Positions 1-8,137 of a DNA stretch of 57,079 nt are shown here, piece after piece. The position numbers and the translations under genes were made by a program. Below the pieces are notes generated by a model, which worked only from the letters and a program-made list of their open reading frames with translations, ran no database searches and was not told the origin of the DNA. Origin of the DNA: an uncultured Clostridia bacterium. GTDB lineage: Bacteria; Bacillota; Clostridia; Christensenellales; Borkfalkiaceae. The stretch is from positions 1 through 57,079 of the forward strand of contig CANRCK010000004.1 of assembly GCA_947629095.1 (NCBI GenBank), given 5' to 3'. Position 1 is the first letter of the stretch. Each line of letters begins with the position of its first letter.

Positions 1-1082
1 GTTGTTATATAGCAATAGCGCTTTGCGGCGTTTATGAGGTTTATATAGTTGTTTTCACCTATCTGCTCGGTGTAGAAGGGTTTGGGACCGTCGCCGAAAG
101 GGTGGATATAGCCGCCGTTTTCAAAGACGGGATGCTCTGTTAAAAAGTATTTGCCGTAGTCGCCGGCGGGTTTTTTGGCGTTCATATCGAACAGCTGCAA
201 AAACAGGGCGATAAGGTTGTTCACCGCCGAGCCTTCGATTTTTACAGCCGTGTCCTTCCAGTGACCGAGGCGGTGGTTTTGGTTGATATATTCGTCGCCG
301 AGATTTACGCCGCCCGTAAAGCCGACCTTGCCGTCTATTACGGTAATTTTGCGGTGGTCGCGGTTGTTGTGCACGCCCGAAACAACGGGGCGGAAAGGGT
401 TGAACTTGCGACAGTCAATGCCCGCTTTGCGCATTTTTTTGCAAAAACCGCGCTTTGTGGCGCCCAGCGAGCCGATATCGTCGTACATAAGGCGGACCTC
501 CACTCCCTCCGCGGCTTTGCGCAAAAGAATTTCCTCTATGGAGTTCCACATTGTGCCGCTGTGGACGATGAAGTATTCCATAAATATATATTTTTCGGCG
601 CGGTCAAGCTCGGCAAGAAGGTCCTGCCAAAAATCTTCGCCAACTTTGAAGTAGGTTACGCGGTTGCCCGTGTGCCCGCGCATTGCGCCGACGTTGTTAA
701 GGTAGTTTTCTATTCCCGAATTTTCGCCCAAGACAGCCGCGCAGTCGCCGCCGCCGGAGATATATTTATCCGTTTCTGCCTGAATGGATTTTAAGCGGGC
801 GTACTCCTTTTTGGTCATTTTGGGGTTTGCAAAAAGCAAATAGACCATTATGGTGAAGAACGGAAGCAGGAAAAGAAGGACGAGCCAAGGAATTTTGAAC
901 TCCGGGGATTCCTTTTTGTTGACTATGTGGAGAAATACGGCAAGCGCAATTAAAACGCTTACCAGATGAAAAAGCGGGAATATCTGCAAAAAAGCGACGG
1001 TTCCGAAGATTAGAGCAACCTGTATGAGAAACAAAAGCGCAACGACTATGATTTTGCTGAACAGCAGCTTTATAATTTTCAT
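1..1082 (-). CDS. cls: Cardiolipin synthase (PLD family), 3' end cut by window edge
   Basis: About 360 N-terminal residues are visible. Two hydrophobic segments open the protein, as in the membrane-anchoring PLDc_N region of cardiolipin synthases. The first phospholipase D active-site motif (HRKITVIDG, the HxKxxxxD pattern) lies near residue 240, followed by FTGGVNLGDEY. Enzymes of this family join two phosphatidylglycerol molecules into cardiolipin at the cytoplasmic membrane. The second HKD motif should lie beyond the left edge. The ATG at 1082 follows a GGAGG ribosome site embedded in the end of the upstream gene, which stops only 3 nt earlier, so the two are probably co-transcribed and coupled. 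Confidence 0.9.
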   Translation of the reverse strand, partial: MKIIKLLFSKIIVVALLFLIQVALIFGTVAFLQIFPLFHLVSVLIALAVFLHIVNKKESPEFKIPWLVLLFLLPFFTIMVYLLFANPKMTKKEYARLKSIQAETDKYISGGGDCAAVLGENSGIENYLNNVGAMRGHTGNRVTYFKVGEDFWQDLLAELDRAEKYIFMEYFIVHSGTMWNSIEEILLRKAAEGVEVRLMYDDIGSLGATKRGFCKKMRKAGIDCRKFNPFRPVVSGVHNNRDHRKITVIDGKVGFTGGVNLGDEYINQNHRLGHWKDTAVKIEGSAVNNLIALFLQLFDMNAKKPAGDYGKYFLTEHPVFENGGYIHPFGDGPKPFYTEQIGENNYINLINAAKRYCYIT

Positions 1083-1085
1083 AAG

Positions 1086-1859
1086 TTAAACCTCCGCTTC
1101 CGCCGCGCCGAGTTTGCGGGCGGGGGACATATCCTCGTTGAAGCGTTTGCGCCAAAAATAAAATATGCAATATATAAGTGGCATTCCGAGGTTTGTTTCG
1201 AGACAGGAATTTACTATGAGGGTGCGTATACTTGCCTCGTTCATGGGACGGATGCCGTTGACGAGCAGCGAAAACTCCCAGCCGAACTGCACGGCAAAGC
1301 CTATGAGGCAGAGATATAATACGTTTACAAACGCTTCCTTGGGAGATTTGCGCATTAATAAAATAATCAAAATGAGATAGCTTATCACGAGGGCGACGCC
1401 CATCCAGCCGTGATATGCGCCCGTGGTTCTGGACGTGGTTATGGTGGCTCCGCCGCCGAGTTCGGAGATGGAAGGGCAGATCATCCACCACATTAAAATC
1501 AAAAATATCCAATACTTTGCATAGCTGTCCTTACCGATAAGGACCCAAATGAACGCAAAATTTGTGAAGCCGTAGCTCATGGACATCCACAAAAGCACCC
1601 AAAAGGTGCCCATAGCGCCCTGCAATTCGCCGTTTATATACACCGTGCGGGTGTGGCTTAGAAGATAGAAGCCGCCGAAATCGACTATTGTGTATAAAAC
1701 GCCGCCGAAGAGGGCGAATATGAGCGTGGAATAGCGCTTTTTCCAGATTAAAAGAGCTATATATACGGCCAAAAATATGCAATCCAATATTATGTAGAGC
1801 AGATTTAAGTTTCGGGTGGGAACTATTGCGCTCTCCGCGGCAAGTAAATTTATATCCAT
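1086..1859 (-). CDS. Unknown polytopic membrane protein (257 aa)
   Basis: I do not recognise the family. The sequence shows about six or seven hydrophobic helices separated by short loops. A polar, probably extracytoplasmic loop follows the second helix (HTRTVYINGELQGAMG), and the tail is short, charged and Ala/Glu-rich. The ATG at 1859 has a GGAG ribosome site about 10 nt upstream. It lies immediately 5' of the cardiolipin synthase gene with a 3-nt gap, so a link to membrane lipids is possible by context only. Confidence 0.75.
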   Translation of the reverse strand: MDINLLAAESAIVPTRNLNLLYIILDCIFLAVYIALLIWKKRYSTLIFALFGGVLYTIVDFGGFYLLSHTRTVYINGELQGAMGTFWVLLWMSMSYGFTNFAFIWVLIGKDSYAKYWIFLILMWWMICPSISELGGGATITTSRTTGAYHGWMGVALVISYLILIILLMRKSPKEAFVNVLYLCLIGFAVQFGWEFSLLVNGIRPMNEASIRTLIVNSCLETNLGMPLIYCIFYFWRKRFNEDMSPARKLGAAEAEV

Positions 1860-1972
1860 ATCTTTTGCACTCCGCTTTTAAGGATATCCATGCGGCGGGG
1901 AGTTGTCAAGCAAAATTATGACAAGCGTACGGACGGCAGCGGCAAAAAATTATAAAAAACGGCGCGTATCGC

Positions 1973-2001
1973 TTGTAAAACGCGGTTGGGTGTAGTATAA
2001 T
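1973..2001 (+). promoter_or_regulatory. Promoter of gpmI
   Basis: The -35 TTGTAA (1973-1978), a 17-bp spacer and -10 TATAAT (1996-2001) predict a start near 2008, about 23 nt before the gpmI ATG. The ribosome site AAGGAAA lies in the leader. Confidence 0.8.
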
Positions 2002-2030
2002 TTCAATATAAAAATATCAAGGAAACGTAT

Positions 2031-3584
2031 ATGAAAAAAACACCTTATGCGATTATAATTATGGACGGCTACGGGCTTGCGCCCGCCGGTCCCGGCAACT
2101 GCGTGTGCCTTAACGGCAGCAAGAACGTGTGCGAGCTTATGAGAGAATACCCCTCCTCCCGCCTCGGCGCGAGCGGCATGAGCGTGGGACTCCCCGACGG
2201 ACAGATGGGAAATTCGGAAGTGGGGCACCTGAATATGGGCGCGGGGCGCATTGTATATCAGGACCTTACAAAAATTACAAAAGCCATTCAGGACGGCGAC
2301 TTTTTTGAAAATCCCGCCCTTATAAAGGCTATGGATACGGCGAAAAACAGCGGCAAAAAGCTGCACCTTTACGGACTTTTGGGTCCCGGCGGCGTGCACA
2401 GCCACTCCACCCATCTGTATGCGCTTTTGAAAATGGCAAAAGAGCGCGGGCTGGAGACGGCGTACGTGCACTGCTTTATGGACGGCAGGGACACCTCCCC
2501 CACTTCGGGCGTGGAATTTATGAAGGAGCTGAAAGCCGAAATAGATAAATTGAACTTCGGCAAAATTGCGTCCGTTTCGGGCAGATACTACGCGATGGAC
2601 CGCGACAACAACTGGGACAGGATTGAAAAGGCATACGATATGCTGACTTTGGGCACGGGCGTGCGCGCCTGCGACCCAATTGAGGCGCTGGAAGAGAGCT
2701 ATTTGAAGGGCGTGACCGACGAATTTGTGTTGCCCACAAAAATTTACGAAAACGGAAAGCCGCTGGGCTTGATTGAAAAGGGCGACAGCATCATATGCTT
2801 TAACTTCCGCCCCGACAGGGCAAGAGAAATTACAAGGGCGTTCTCCCAAAGGGAATTTATTGTGCCCAAGGGAACGGCGTTTGAGAGAAAGACGGGATTT
2901 TTGAACCCCACATATGTGTGCTTTACGGTGTATGACGCGGAGTTTGAGGGGGTTGAAATTGCCTTCCCCAAGACTACGCTTGAAAACACGCTGGGCGAAT
3001 ACCTTGCAAAGATGGGCAAGACCCAGCTGCGCATTGCAGAGACTGAGAAATATGCGCACGTAACGTTCTTTTTCAACGGCGGCGTTGAAGCCCCTAACGA
3101 GGGAGAACAGCGCGACCTTATCCCCTCGCCCAAGGTTGCAACCTATGACTTACAGCCAGAGATGAGCGCATACCTTGTTACGGAAAAAGCTCTTGAAGAG
3201 TTAGACAGCGGAAAGTTCGACGTTATGATTTTAAACTTTGCAAACTGCGATATGGTAGGGCACACGGGCGTGATACCCGCGGCTGTAAAGGCTGTGGGCG
3301 TTGTGGACGAGTGCGTGAAGAAAATCGTCGATAAAATTCTTGCGATGGGCGGAGCGGCTCTGCTTACCGCCGACCACGGGAACGCGGATAAATTGCTCTC
3401 CGACGACGGCACGCCGTTCACGGCGCACACCACAAACCCTGTGCCCGTTGCGCTTATTTCGGAAAAATATAAAAACGCAACTCTCCGCGACGACGGAATT
3501 CTGGCAGACCTTGCGCCCACTCTTTTAACAGTTATGGGCTTGCCCGTTCCCAAGGAAATGACGGGGAAATGCCTTATTAAATAA
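2031..3584 (+). CDS. gpmI: 2,3-bisphosphoglycerate-independent phosphoglycerate mutase
   Basis: Interconverts 3- and 2-phosphoglycerate in glycolysis and gluconeogenesis, using two metal ions and a phosphoserine intermediate. The 517-aa length is normal for the family. The N-terminal metal site (IIMDGYG), the catalytic serine motif (GQMGNSEVGHLNMGAGR) near residue 65, and the C-terminal metal ligands (NFANCDMVGHTG, LTADHGNAD) are all present. It is a single-gene unit with its own promoter and a strong terminator just downstream. Confidence 0.97.
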   Translation: MKKTPYAIIIMDGYGLAPAGPGNCVCLNGSKNVCELMREYPSSRLGASGMSVGLPDGQMGNSEVGHLNMGAGRIVYQDLTKITKAIQDGDFFENPALIKAMDTAKNSGKKLHLYGLLGPGGVHSHSTHLYALLKMAKERGLETAYVHCFMDGRDTSPTSGVEFMKELKAEIDKLNFGKIASVSGRYYAMDRDNNWDRIEKAYDMLTLGTGVRACDPIEALEESYLKGVTDEFVLPTKIYENGKPLGLIEKGDSIICFNFRPDRAREITRAFSQREFIVPKGTAFERKTGFLNPTYVCFTVYDAEFEGVEIAFPKTTLENTLGEYLAKMGKTQLRIAETEKYAHVTFFFNGGVEAPNEGEQRDLIPSPKVATYDLQPEMSAYLVTEKALEELDSGKFDVMILNFANCDMVGHTGVIPAAVKAVGVVDECVKKIVDKILAMGGAALLTADHGNADKLLSDDGTPFTAHTTNPVPVALISEKYKNATLRDDGILADLAPTLLTVMGLPVPKEMTGKCLIK

Positions 3585-3624
3585 AGTGGAAATTCAAGGT
3601 TAATTAATTTGCTTGATTCTTATA

Positions 3625-3658
3625 AAAAATTGCCCCGCCAAACGCGGGGCAATTTTTT
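3625..3658 (+). terminator. Bidirectional terminator after gpmI
   Basis: The stem TTGCCCCGC / GCGGGGCAA (3630-3638 with 3644-3652) is flanked by A-runs on the left and TTTTTT on the right. It can therefore end gpmI on the plus strand and the module A gene on the minus strand. Confidence 0.9.
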
Positions 3659-3668
3659 ATGAATTTCT

Positions 3669-4439
3669 TTACATAAAACGGCTCAAAATAATCGGCACGA
3701 CAACCAATGCCGCTACAAACACTATGCTGTATATTACTGAAAACACCACTATTTGTTTGGCACTTTTAAACTTACTACCAATATGTTTGCTGAAACACAG
3801 CATAGTTAATGAAATAAAAAATGTAGCAGCATAAACCGAAAACACACCGAGAATATCTGTATTATGTTCTAAAAATCCGAAAAAAGAAACAACAAATACA
3901 CTTTCGCCGCCACATATAAAGCTACCTAACATATATGCCCATTTTTTAAAATAATAATTCTCATATTCTTTTAAAAAAGACCATATCAGTATAAACGGAG
4001 GAAAAAGTATGGAGAATATTGCCCTGCCAAAGCCCCCATCGTCATAGCTGCTATACGAGCTTATGCTTGTATTTTCCCCGTCCGAATCTTCACGATCTAT
4101 GCTCTGCCCGTTGGTTTTTTTTAAATCGTCCGAAGCGCCAACATAAACACCTGCCATTGTTAAAACAGCATATCCATTTTCCAATTCGATTTGATAATCT
4201 GTAATTTGTCCGTTTCTGTATATTTCAAAATATGGGTTGCCGCTAGTTATTGTTCTGTTGAATTTTGAAAGCGTATATCCACTATACGCATATCCGCGTT
4301 CACGTAATTGAGAGCCGTTCAATTTAAAATACGCACCGGTCAGTGATTTGTCGCTTTCTTTACGGAAAATTTTTTCGTCAAAAACTATTTTGTCAATTGA
4401 ACTTCTACTCCCGCTTTGCAAAAATTCTATAAAATCCAT
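3669..4439 (-). CDS. Module A effector: MDFIEFLQ-domain membrane protein (256 aa)
   Basis: I do not recognise this as a named family. Residues 1 to about 100 form a soluble domain starting MDFIEFLQ and containing NGQITDYQIELENGYAVL. Residues 100-130 are polar and Ser/Asp-rich. The C-terminal half has four transmembrane helices. The N-terminal domain resembles that of the 240-aa protein at 30096-30818 (same first eight residues; NG-I-T-Y, L-NG/NN and V-L positions shared), while the C-termini are unrelated. The gene is clearly more AT-rich than its neighbours, consistent with acquisition. It diverges from a small XRE regulator and has a consensus promoter with a palindrome in the spacer. The ribosome site is GGAG, 5 nt before the ATG. 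Function unknown; a membrane-acting effector or sensor is my inference. Confidence 0.75.
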   Translation of the reverse strand: MDFIEFLQSGSRSSIDKIVFDEKIFRKESDKSLTGAYFKLNGSQLRERGYAYSGYTLSKFNRTITSGNPYFEIYRNGQITDYQIELENGYAVLTMAGVYVGASDDLKKTNGQSIDREDSDGENTSISSYSSYDDGGFGRAIFSILFPPFILIWSFLKEYENYYFKKWAYMLGSFICGGESVFVVSFFGFLEHNTDILGVFSVYAATFFISLTMLCFSKHIGSKFKSAKQIVVFSVIYSIVFVAALVVVPIILSRFM

Positions 4440-4466
4440 TGCATCTCCATCAGTATGAATAATTAA

Positions 4467-4495
4467 ATTATATTAAGTCTTATAAGACTTGTCAA
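4467..4495 (-). promoter_or_regulatory. Consensus promoter of module A membrane gene
   Basis: Reading the minus strand, -35 is a perfect TTGACA (4490-4495) and -10 a perfect TATAAT (4467-4472), with a 17-bp spacer. Such a strong promoter on an accessory gene suggests it is normally held off by a repressor. Confidence 0.85.
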
Positions 4496-4510
4496 GTCTT
4501 CTTTGACTTG
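4475..4510. promoter_or_regulatory. Two tandem operators AAGTC-N6-GACTT of module A
   Basis: Operator 1 (4475-4490) is the perfect 16-bp palindrome AAGTCTTATAAGACTT and sits between the -10 and -35 of the membrane-gene promoter. Operator 2 (4494-4509, extended by one C/G pair on each side) has the same half-sites with another 6-bp centre and overlaps the XRE promoter region. The centres are 19 bp apart, close to two helical turns. The natural candidate to bind them is the adjacent XRE protein. Confidence 0.75.
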
Positions 4511-4517
4511 CACATAA

Positions 4518-4523
4518 TATAAT
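4518..4523 (+). promoter_or_regulatory. -10 box of the module A XRE gene
   Basis: TATAAT lies 6 nt before the ATG at 4530, predicting transcription from the A of the start codon (leaderless mRNA). No good -35 is visible; operator 2 covers that area. Confidence 0.6.
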
Positions 4524-4529
4524 TTTGAT

Positions 4530-4745
4530 ATGTTACTTTGCAGTTATTGTTTTGGAGAAAGGCTTAAGGAGCTGAGAGCGTCAAAAAATCTAAGCCAAAT
4601 GCAGCTTGCGGAGAGCACTGGGATAAGCCAATCGGCTATTGCCAAATGGGAACTACATAAAACGGAACCGACAGCTTCGGCTATTGTCACCCTTGCAAAA
4701 TTTTTCGGTGAAACAAGCGACTATTTATTGGGGCTTTCGGATTGA
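4530..4745 (+). CDS. Module A regulator: small XRE-family HTH protein (71 aa)
   Basis: A single Cro/C1-type helix-turn-helix domain fills the protein: FGERLKELRASKNLSQMQLA, then STGISQSAIAKWE (recognition region), ending DYLLGLSD. There is no extra sensing domain. It diverges from the MDFIEFLQ membrane gene, and two matching palindromes lie between them, so it is probably an autoregulated repressor of the pair. There is no ribosome site; the ATG is where transcription should begin, so translation is probably leaderless. No better in-frame start exists before the HTH. Confidence 0.85.
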   Translation: MLLCSYCFGERLKELRASKNLSQMQLAESTGISQSAIAKWELHKTEPTASAIVTLAKFFGETSDYLLGLSD

Positions 4746-4747
4746 TT

Positions 4748-4768
4748 GCGGCTTAGAGCCGCTTTTTT
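4748..4768 (+). terminator. Terminator of module A XRE gene
   Basis: GCGGCT/AGCCGC hairpin followed by TTTTTT, 3 nt after the XRE stop. Confidence 0.85.
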
Positions 4769-4770
4769 GT

Positions 4771-4799
4771 TTGCCTTATTTTTTAAATTTAAATATAAT
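4771..4799 (+). promoter_or_regulatory. Promoter of EamA transporter gene, leaderless
   Basis: -35 TTGCCT (4771-4776), 17-bp spacer, -10 TATAAT (4794-4799). The predicted transcription start at 4806 coincides with the GTG start codon. Confidence 0.7.
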
Positions 4800-4805
4800 G
4801 ATACT

Positions 4806-5765
4806 GTGATATTCAAGGAACCGGAAAAAACTTTTTCAAAAACGTGGGTGGTGTGCCTCTGCGCAATATTTTGCTGCATTTTATGGGGCAGCGCCTTTCC
4901 TTGCGTTAAAATGGGGTATAAACTATTTGAAATAGACACCTCCTCCCCCGCCTCGCTGATACTGTTTGCGGGCACGCGGTTTTCGATTGCGGGGGCGCTT
5001 GTTATTGCGTTCGGGAGCGTTTCAAAGAGAAAATTTTTGCTGCCCAAAGCCCGGAATTGGTGGCGCGTGGGGATTGTGGCGCTGTTTCAGACCGCGCTGC
5101 AATATACGTTTTTTTATATAGGGCTTGCAAACTGCACGGGCGTTAAGTCATCCGTTTTGAACGGGCTGGGAGTGTTCTTTACTATTATTGCCGCCTGCTT
5201 TATATTCCGCACGGAAAAATTCAACCTTATAAAGCTGTTGGGGTGCGCCCTGGGATTCGGCGGGGTGATTTTAATAAATATCGGCGGGGATTTTTCCTTT
5301 GACTTTAAGTTTACGGGGGAGGGATTTATAATCCTTTCCGGCTTGTCCTCGGCAATGGCGGCGGGATTTGTTAAAATTTTTGCGCGCCGCGAGGATACCA
5401 CCGCCATCTGCGGCTGGCAGTTCCTTTTGGGCGGGCTGCTGCTTGTTATAATAGGTTCTGCCGCAGGCGGAAGAATTACGCACATCGACGTTGGCGCGGC
5501 GTTTATGCTTTTATATCTTGCATTTCTTTCCGCGTGCGCGTTTACGCTGCAAAGCTTTCTTTTGAGATATAATCCAGTATCCAAAGTGGCTGTGTTCAAG
5601 AGCACGAACCCGCTGTTCGGGGCGGTGTTTTCGGCTATTATTTTGAGTGAAAGCGACCAGCTTTTGAGCATTTTTACCCTTGTTGCGCTGCTTTTGGTGT
5701 GCGCGGGGATATTCGTTATAAATAAATTCGGCGAAAAAAAGCCGCAAATTGAAAAAACGGAGTAA
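4806..5765 (+). CDS. EamA/DMT-family transporter (about 319 aa)
   Basis: Ten hydrophobic helices in two EamA repeats mark it as a drug/metabolite transporter superfamily member, such as an amino acid or metabolite exporter. The substrate cannot be told from sequence. The first repeat begins with ILWGSAFPCVKMG, the typical DMT first helix; the second starts near FIILSGLSSAMAAGF and ends at LLVCAGIFVINKFG. I place the start at GTG 4806, because a longer frame from TTG 4746 would run through the upstream terminator and this gene's own promoter. No Shine-Dalgarno precedes the GTG. The C-terminus is a short lysine/glutamate tail. Confidence 0.85.
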   Translation: MIFKEPEKTFSKTWVVCLCAIFCCILWGSAFPCVKMGYKLFEIDTSSPASLILFAGTRFSIAGALVIAFGSVSKRKFLLPKARNWWRVGIVALFQTALQYTFFYIGLANCTGVKSSVLNGLGVFFTIIAACFIFRTEKFNLIKLLGCALGFGGVILINIGGDFSFDFKFTGEGFIILSGLSSAMAAGFVKIFARREDTTAICGWQFLLGGLLLVIIGSAAGGRITHIDVGAAFMLLYLAFLSACAFTLQSFLLRYNPVSKVAVFKSTNPLFGAVFSAIILSESDQLLSIFTLVALLLVCAGIFVINKFGEKKPQIEKTE

Positions 5766-5792
5766 AAATTTTTTTATTTAACGTGTTTTTGA

Positions 5793-5821
5793 TTGTAAAA
5801 TGATTTCGGTTATGATATAAT
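5793..5821 (+). promoter_or_regulatory. Promoter of secG
   Basis: -35 TTGTAA (5793-5798), 17-bp spacer, and -10 TATAAT (5816-5821) with a TG extension one base upstream. Confidence 0.8.
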
Positions 5822-5856
5822 CGTACAGGTAAACAGTAAAAACCGAGGTTAAAATT

Positions 5857-6138
5857 ATGAACGGATTGTGGTACACATACGTTATATTATGTTCCATATG
5901 CCTTATACTTATCTTTTTAACGGCGCTTGTGACTATACTTATGGTGCTCTTCCAGAAGAGCAATTCCGAAGGAATTCAGGGTATAACCGCTTCGAGCGAG
6001 ACATTCTTCGGCAAGCACAAGGGCAACAGCATTGAAGCGAAGCTGAAAAAATGGACGTGGGTGAGTCTGACGGTTATGGCAGTGCTTTCGATTGCCGTGT
6101 ACGTTGTGCAGATTATATTCCCCATGATTTTGGGTTAA
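5857..6138 (+). CDS. secG: Protein translocase subunit SecG
   Basis: This 93-aa protein has two transmembrane helices around the conserved cytoplasmic loop (MVLFQKSNSEGIQG, then ETFFGKHKGN). SecG assists the SecYE channel in the cytoplasmic membrane. Position agrees with the common Firmicute order secG-rnr-smpB, although here a hairpin terminator lies between secG and rnr. Confidence 0.93.
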   Translation: MNGLWYTYVILCSICLILIFLTALVTILMVLFQKSNSEGIQGITASSETFFGKHKGNSIEAKLKKWTWVSLTVMAVLSIAVYVVQIIFPMILG

Positions 6139-6151
6139 ATCAGATTTTACG

Positions 6152-6180
6152 AAAGGCGGCTTTTAAAGCCGCCTTTATTA
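6152..6180 (+). terminator. Terminator after secG
   Basis: AAAGGCGGC / GCCGCCTTT stem followed by a short T/A-rich tract (TTTATTATT). It may allow partial read-through into rnr, which has no clear promoter of its own. Confidence 0.75.
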
Positions 6181-6199
6181 TTGTACGGATTGCGGTCAG

Positions 6200-8122
6200 A
6201 TGAAAAAATATACTATAAAAAAACGGAATACGCGCGCTCAAAAGGCGGAAATTATGACGGGAGTTGTGCGCGCAAACGAACGGGGATTTGCATTTATTGC
6301 GCCCGATAACGGCGGAAAGGACTTTTTTGCGCCGAAAAAGAACCTGAACGGCGCATATCACGGCGACAGAGTGACATTTTACCATGTTAAAGGAACCGCG
6401 GACGAAGCCGTTGTGGTCAATATTGCGGAAAGGAACCCCTCCCCCATTATAGGCACGCTGGTTGCGGACAGGCGTTCGGCAAGGGTGTATCCCGACGACG
6501 CAAAAAGACCGGTAGTGTTTATTCCGCACGATTTGACGGGCGGCGCACGGGATGGGGAAAAGGTTGCCTGCGAAATTCTTTTATACCCCAAGGGCAGGGC
6601 GCCCGGCGGAAGGGTTTTGGAGATACTCGGGGAAGAGGGCGACCTTATGGCGGAGGAGCTTTCAATTATACGCTCGTTCGGGCTTGCGGAGGAATTTTCG
6701 AAGGAAGCCGAAAAGGAGGCGCAAAAGGCGCAAAATTCAATACCCGAGCCGCAAAACCGCCGCGATTTGAGGGATAAAATAATATTTACGATAGACGGTG
6801 ACGACACGCGCGATATGGACGACGCCGTAAGCCTTGAAAGGATTGGCGGAAGATATGTGCTGGGCGTGCACATTGCCGACGTGAGCCACTACGTGAAGTT
6901 CGGCTCCCGCCTTGACAGGGAAGCATACGGGCGGGGAACTTCGGTATACTTTCCCGACAGGGTTTTGCCGATGCTGCCGAAAGAGCTTTCAAACGGGATA
7001 TGCTCATTAAACGAGGGCGAGGACAGATATACCCTGACCTGCGAGATGACCTTTGACGGGGACGGGACGAGGACGGGTTTTGAAATTTTTGAAAGCATAA
7101 TAAACAGCCGCCGTAAAATGACGTACGGCGAGGTTACGGCAATCTGCGACGGAGACCAAAACGCGCGCGAGAAATATGCGGATATAGCCGAAAGCGTTGA
7201 CCTTATGAAGGAGCTGTGCCTGATTTTGGAGGAAAAACGGGCTGCGGCGGGATGCGTGGATATGGAGATAAGCGAGGTGCACATTTACGTGGACGGCGAA
7301 AAAATTGTGATTCCGCCCGCAGAAAGGACCGTTTCGCAGCGGATTATAGAGCAGTTTATGATATCCGCAAACGAAGCCGTGGCGGAGTTTATGCAAAAGA
7401 ACAAACTGCCCTGTCTGTACCGCGTCCACGAGAGTCCCGCGCCCGAGAAAGCCGCAGACTTTTTTGCGTTTTTGCGGGATTTGGGTGTGAATGTGCGCGC
7501 GGATACGGAAAACTTAAAGCCGCGCGACTATAAAAATATATTGGACGGGACGGCGGACAAGCCGTACTTTAACATAGTGAACAAAGTTATGCTGAGGAGT
7601 ATGCAAAAGGCAAGATACTGCGGGCAGAACTTAAAACACTTTGGGCTTGCTTCGGAGTGCTACTGCCACTTTACCTCCCCCATCCGCCGATACCCCGACC
7701 TGTTTGTGCACCGCGCTTTAAAGTGCGCTCTCCACGGCGACAAAGAAAAAGCCGCTGCGCTATACTCTGGACTTTTGGAGAGCGCGGGGACGGAATTATC
7801 GGAGAGGGAGCGCATTGCCGACGAAGCCGAAAGGCGGGTTGACGACTTATATAAGCTTGCCTATATGGCGGATAAGCTTGGGGAAGAGTTTGACGGGATT
7901 TGCTCGGGAGTGACGGCGCACGCCGTTTATTGCGAACTTGAAAACACCGTTGAAGGCGTTATACCCTTGGAGGATCTGCCTGCGGACAGCTATGAATTTA
8001 TTGAAGGGAAATTTATTTTGAAGGGAAAAAAGCACAGGTTCCGCATAGGAGACAGCCTGCGCGTGAAGATAGCCGCGTGCGACCTTGGAAGAATGAAAGT
8101 TATAATGAAAGTTTGCCCTTAA
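6200..8122 (+). CDS. rnr: Ribonuclease R
   Basis: A 3'-to-5' exoribonuclease of the RNB family that degrades structured RNA and helps clear tmRNA-tagged messages. Domains in order: a basic N-terminus; a cold-shock domain (about 20-65, GVVRANERGFAFIAPD); a second cold-shock-like region; the RNB catalytic domain with DGDDTRDMDDAV near residue 200 carrying the metal-binding aspartates; and a C-terminal S1 domain (about 560-640, EEFDGICSGVT). At 640 aa it is slightly shorter than many RNase R proteins, mostly at the lysine-rich C-terminal tail. The ribosome site before the ATG is weak. Confidence 0.95.
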   Translation: MKKYTIKKRNTRAQKAEIMTGVVRANERGFAFIAPDNGGKDFFAPKKNLNGAYHGDRVTFYHVKGTADEAVVVNIAERNPSPIIGTLVADRRSARVYPDDAKRPVVFIPHDLTGGARDGEKVACEILLYPKGRAPGGRVLEILGEEGDLMAEELSIIRSFGLAEEFSKEAEKEAQKAQNSIPEPQNRRDLRDKIIFTIDGDDTRDMDDAVSLERIGGRYVLGVHIADVSHYVKFGSRLDREAYGRGTSVYFPDRVLPMLPKELSNGICSLNEGEDRYTLTCEMTFDGDGTRTGFEIFESIINSRRKMTYGEVTAICDGDQNAREKYADIAESVDLMKELCLILEEKRAAAGCVDMEISEVHIYVDGEKIVIPPAERTVSQRIIEQFMISANEAVAEFMQKNKLPCLYRVHESPAPEKAADFFAFLRDLGVNVRADTENLKPRDYKNILDGTADKPYFNIVNKVMLRSMQKARYCGQNLKHFGLASECYCHFTSPIRRYPDLFVHRALKCALHGDKEKAAALYSGLLESAGTELSERERIADEAERRVDDLYKLAYMADKLGEEFDGICSGVTAHAVYCELENTVEGVIPLEDLPADSYEFIEGKFILKGKKHRFRIGDSLRVKIAACDLGRMKVIMKVCP

Positions 8123-8137
8123 AATTTGTTAACTTAA

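Noticed and set aside
1950-3059. Long open frame (369 codons) antisense to gpmI
   Set aside because: The gpmI motifs are intact on the other strand; the antisense protein has no recognisable motif, no ribosome site, and arises from codon bias.
3669-4745. Module A as a classical type II toxin-antitoxin pair
   Set aside because: The partner gene is a 256-aa four-helix membrane protein transcribed divergently, not a small co-transcribed toxin; the regulator is a lone HTH without an antitoxin tail.
3625-4768. Flanking direct repeats around module A like those of module B
   Set aside because: The two terminators bordering module A have different sequences and I found no repeat longer than about ten bases across its ends.
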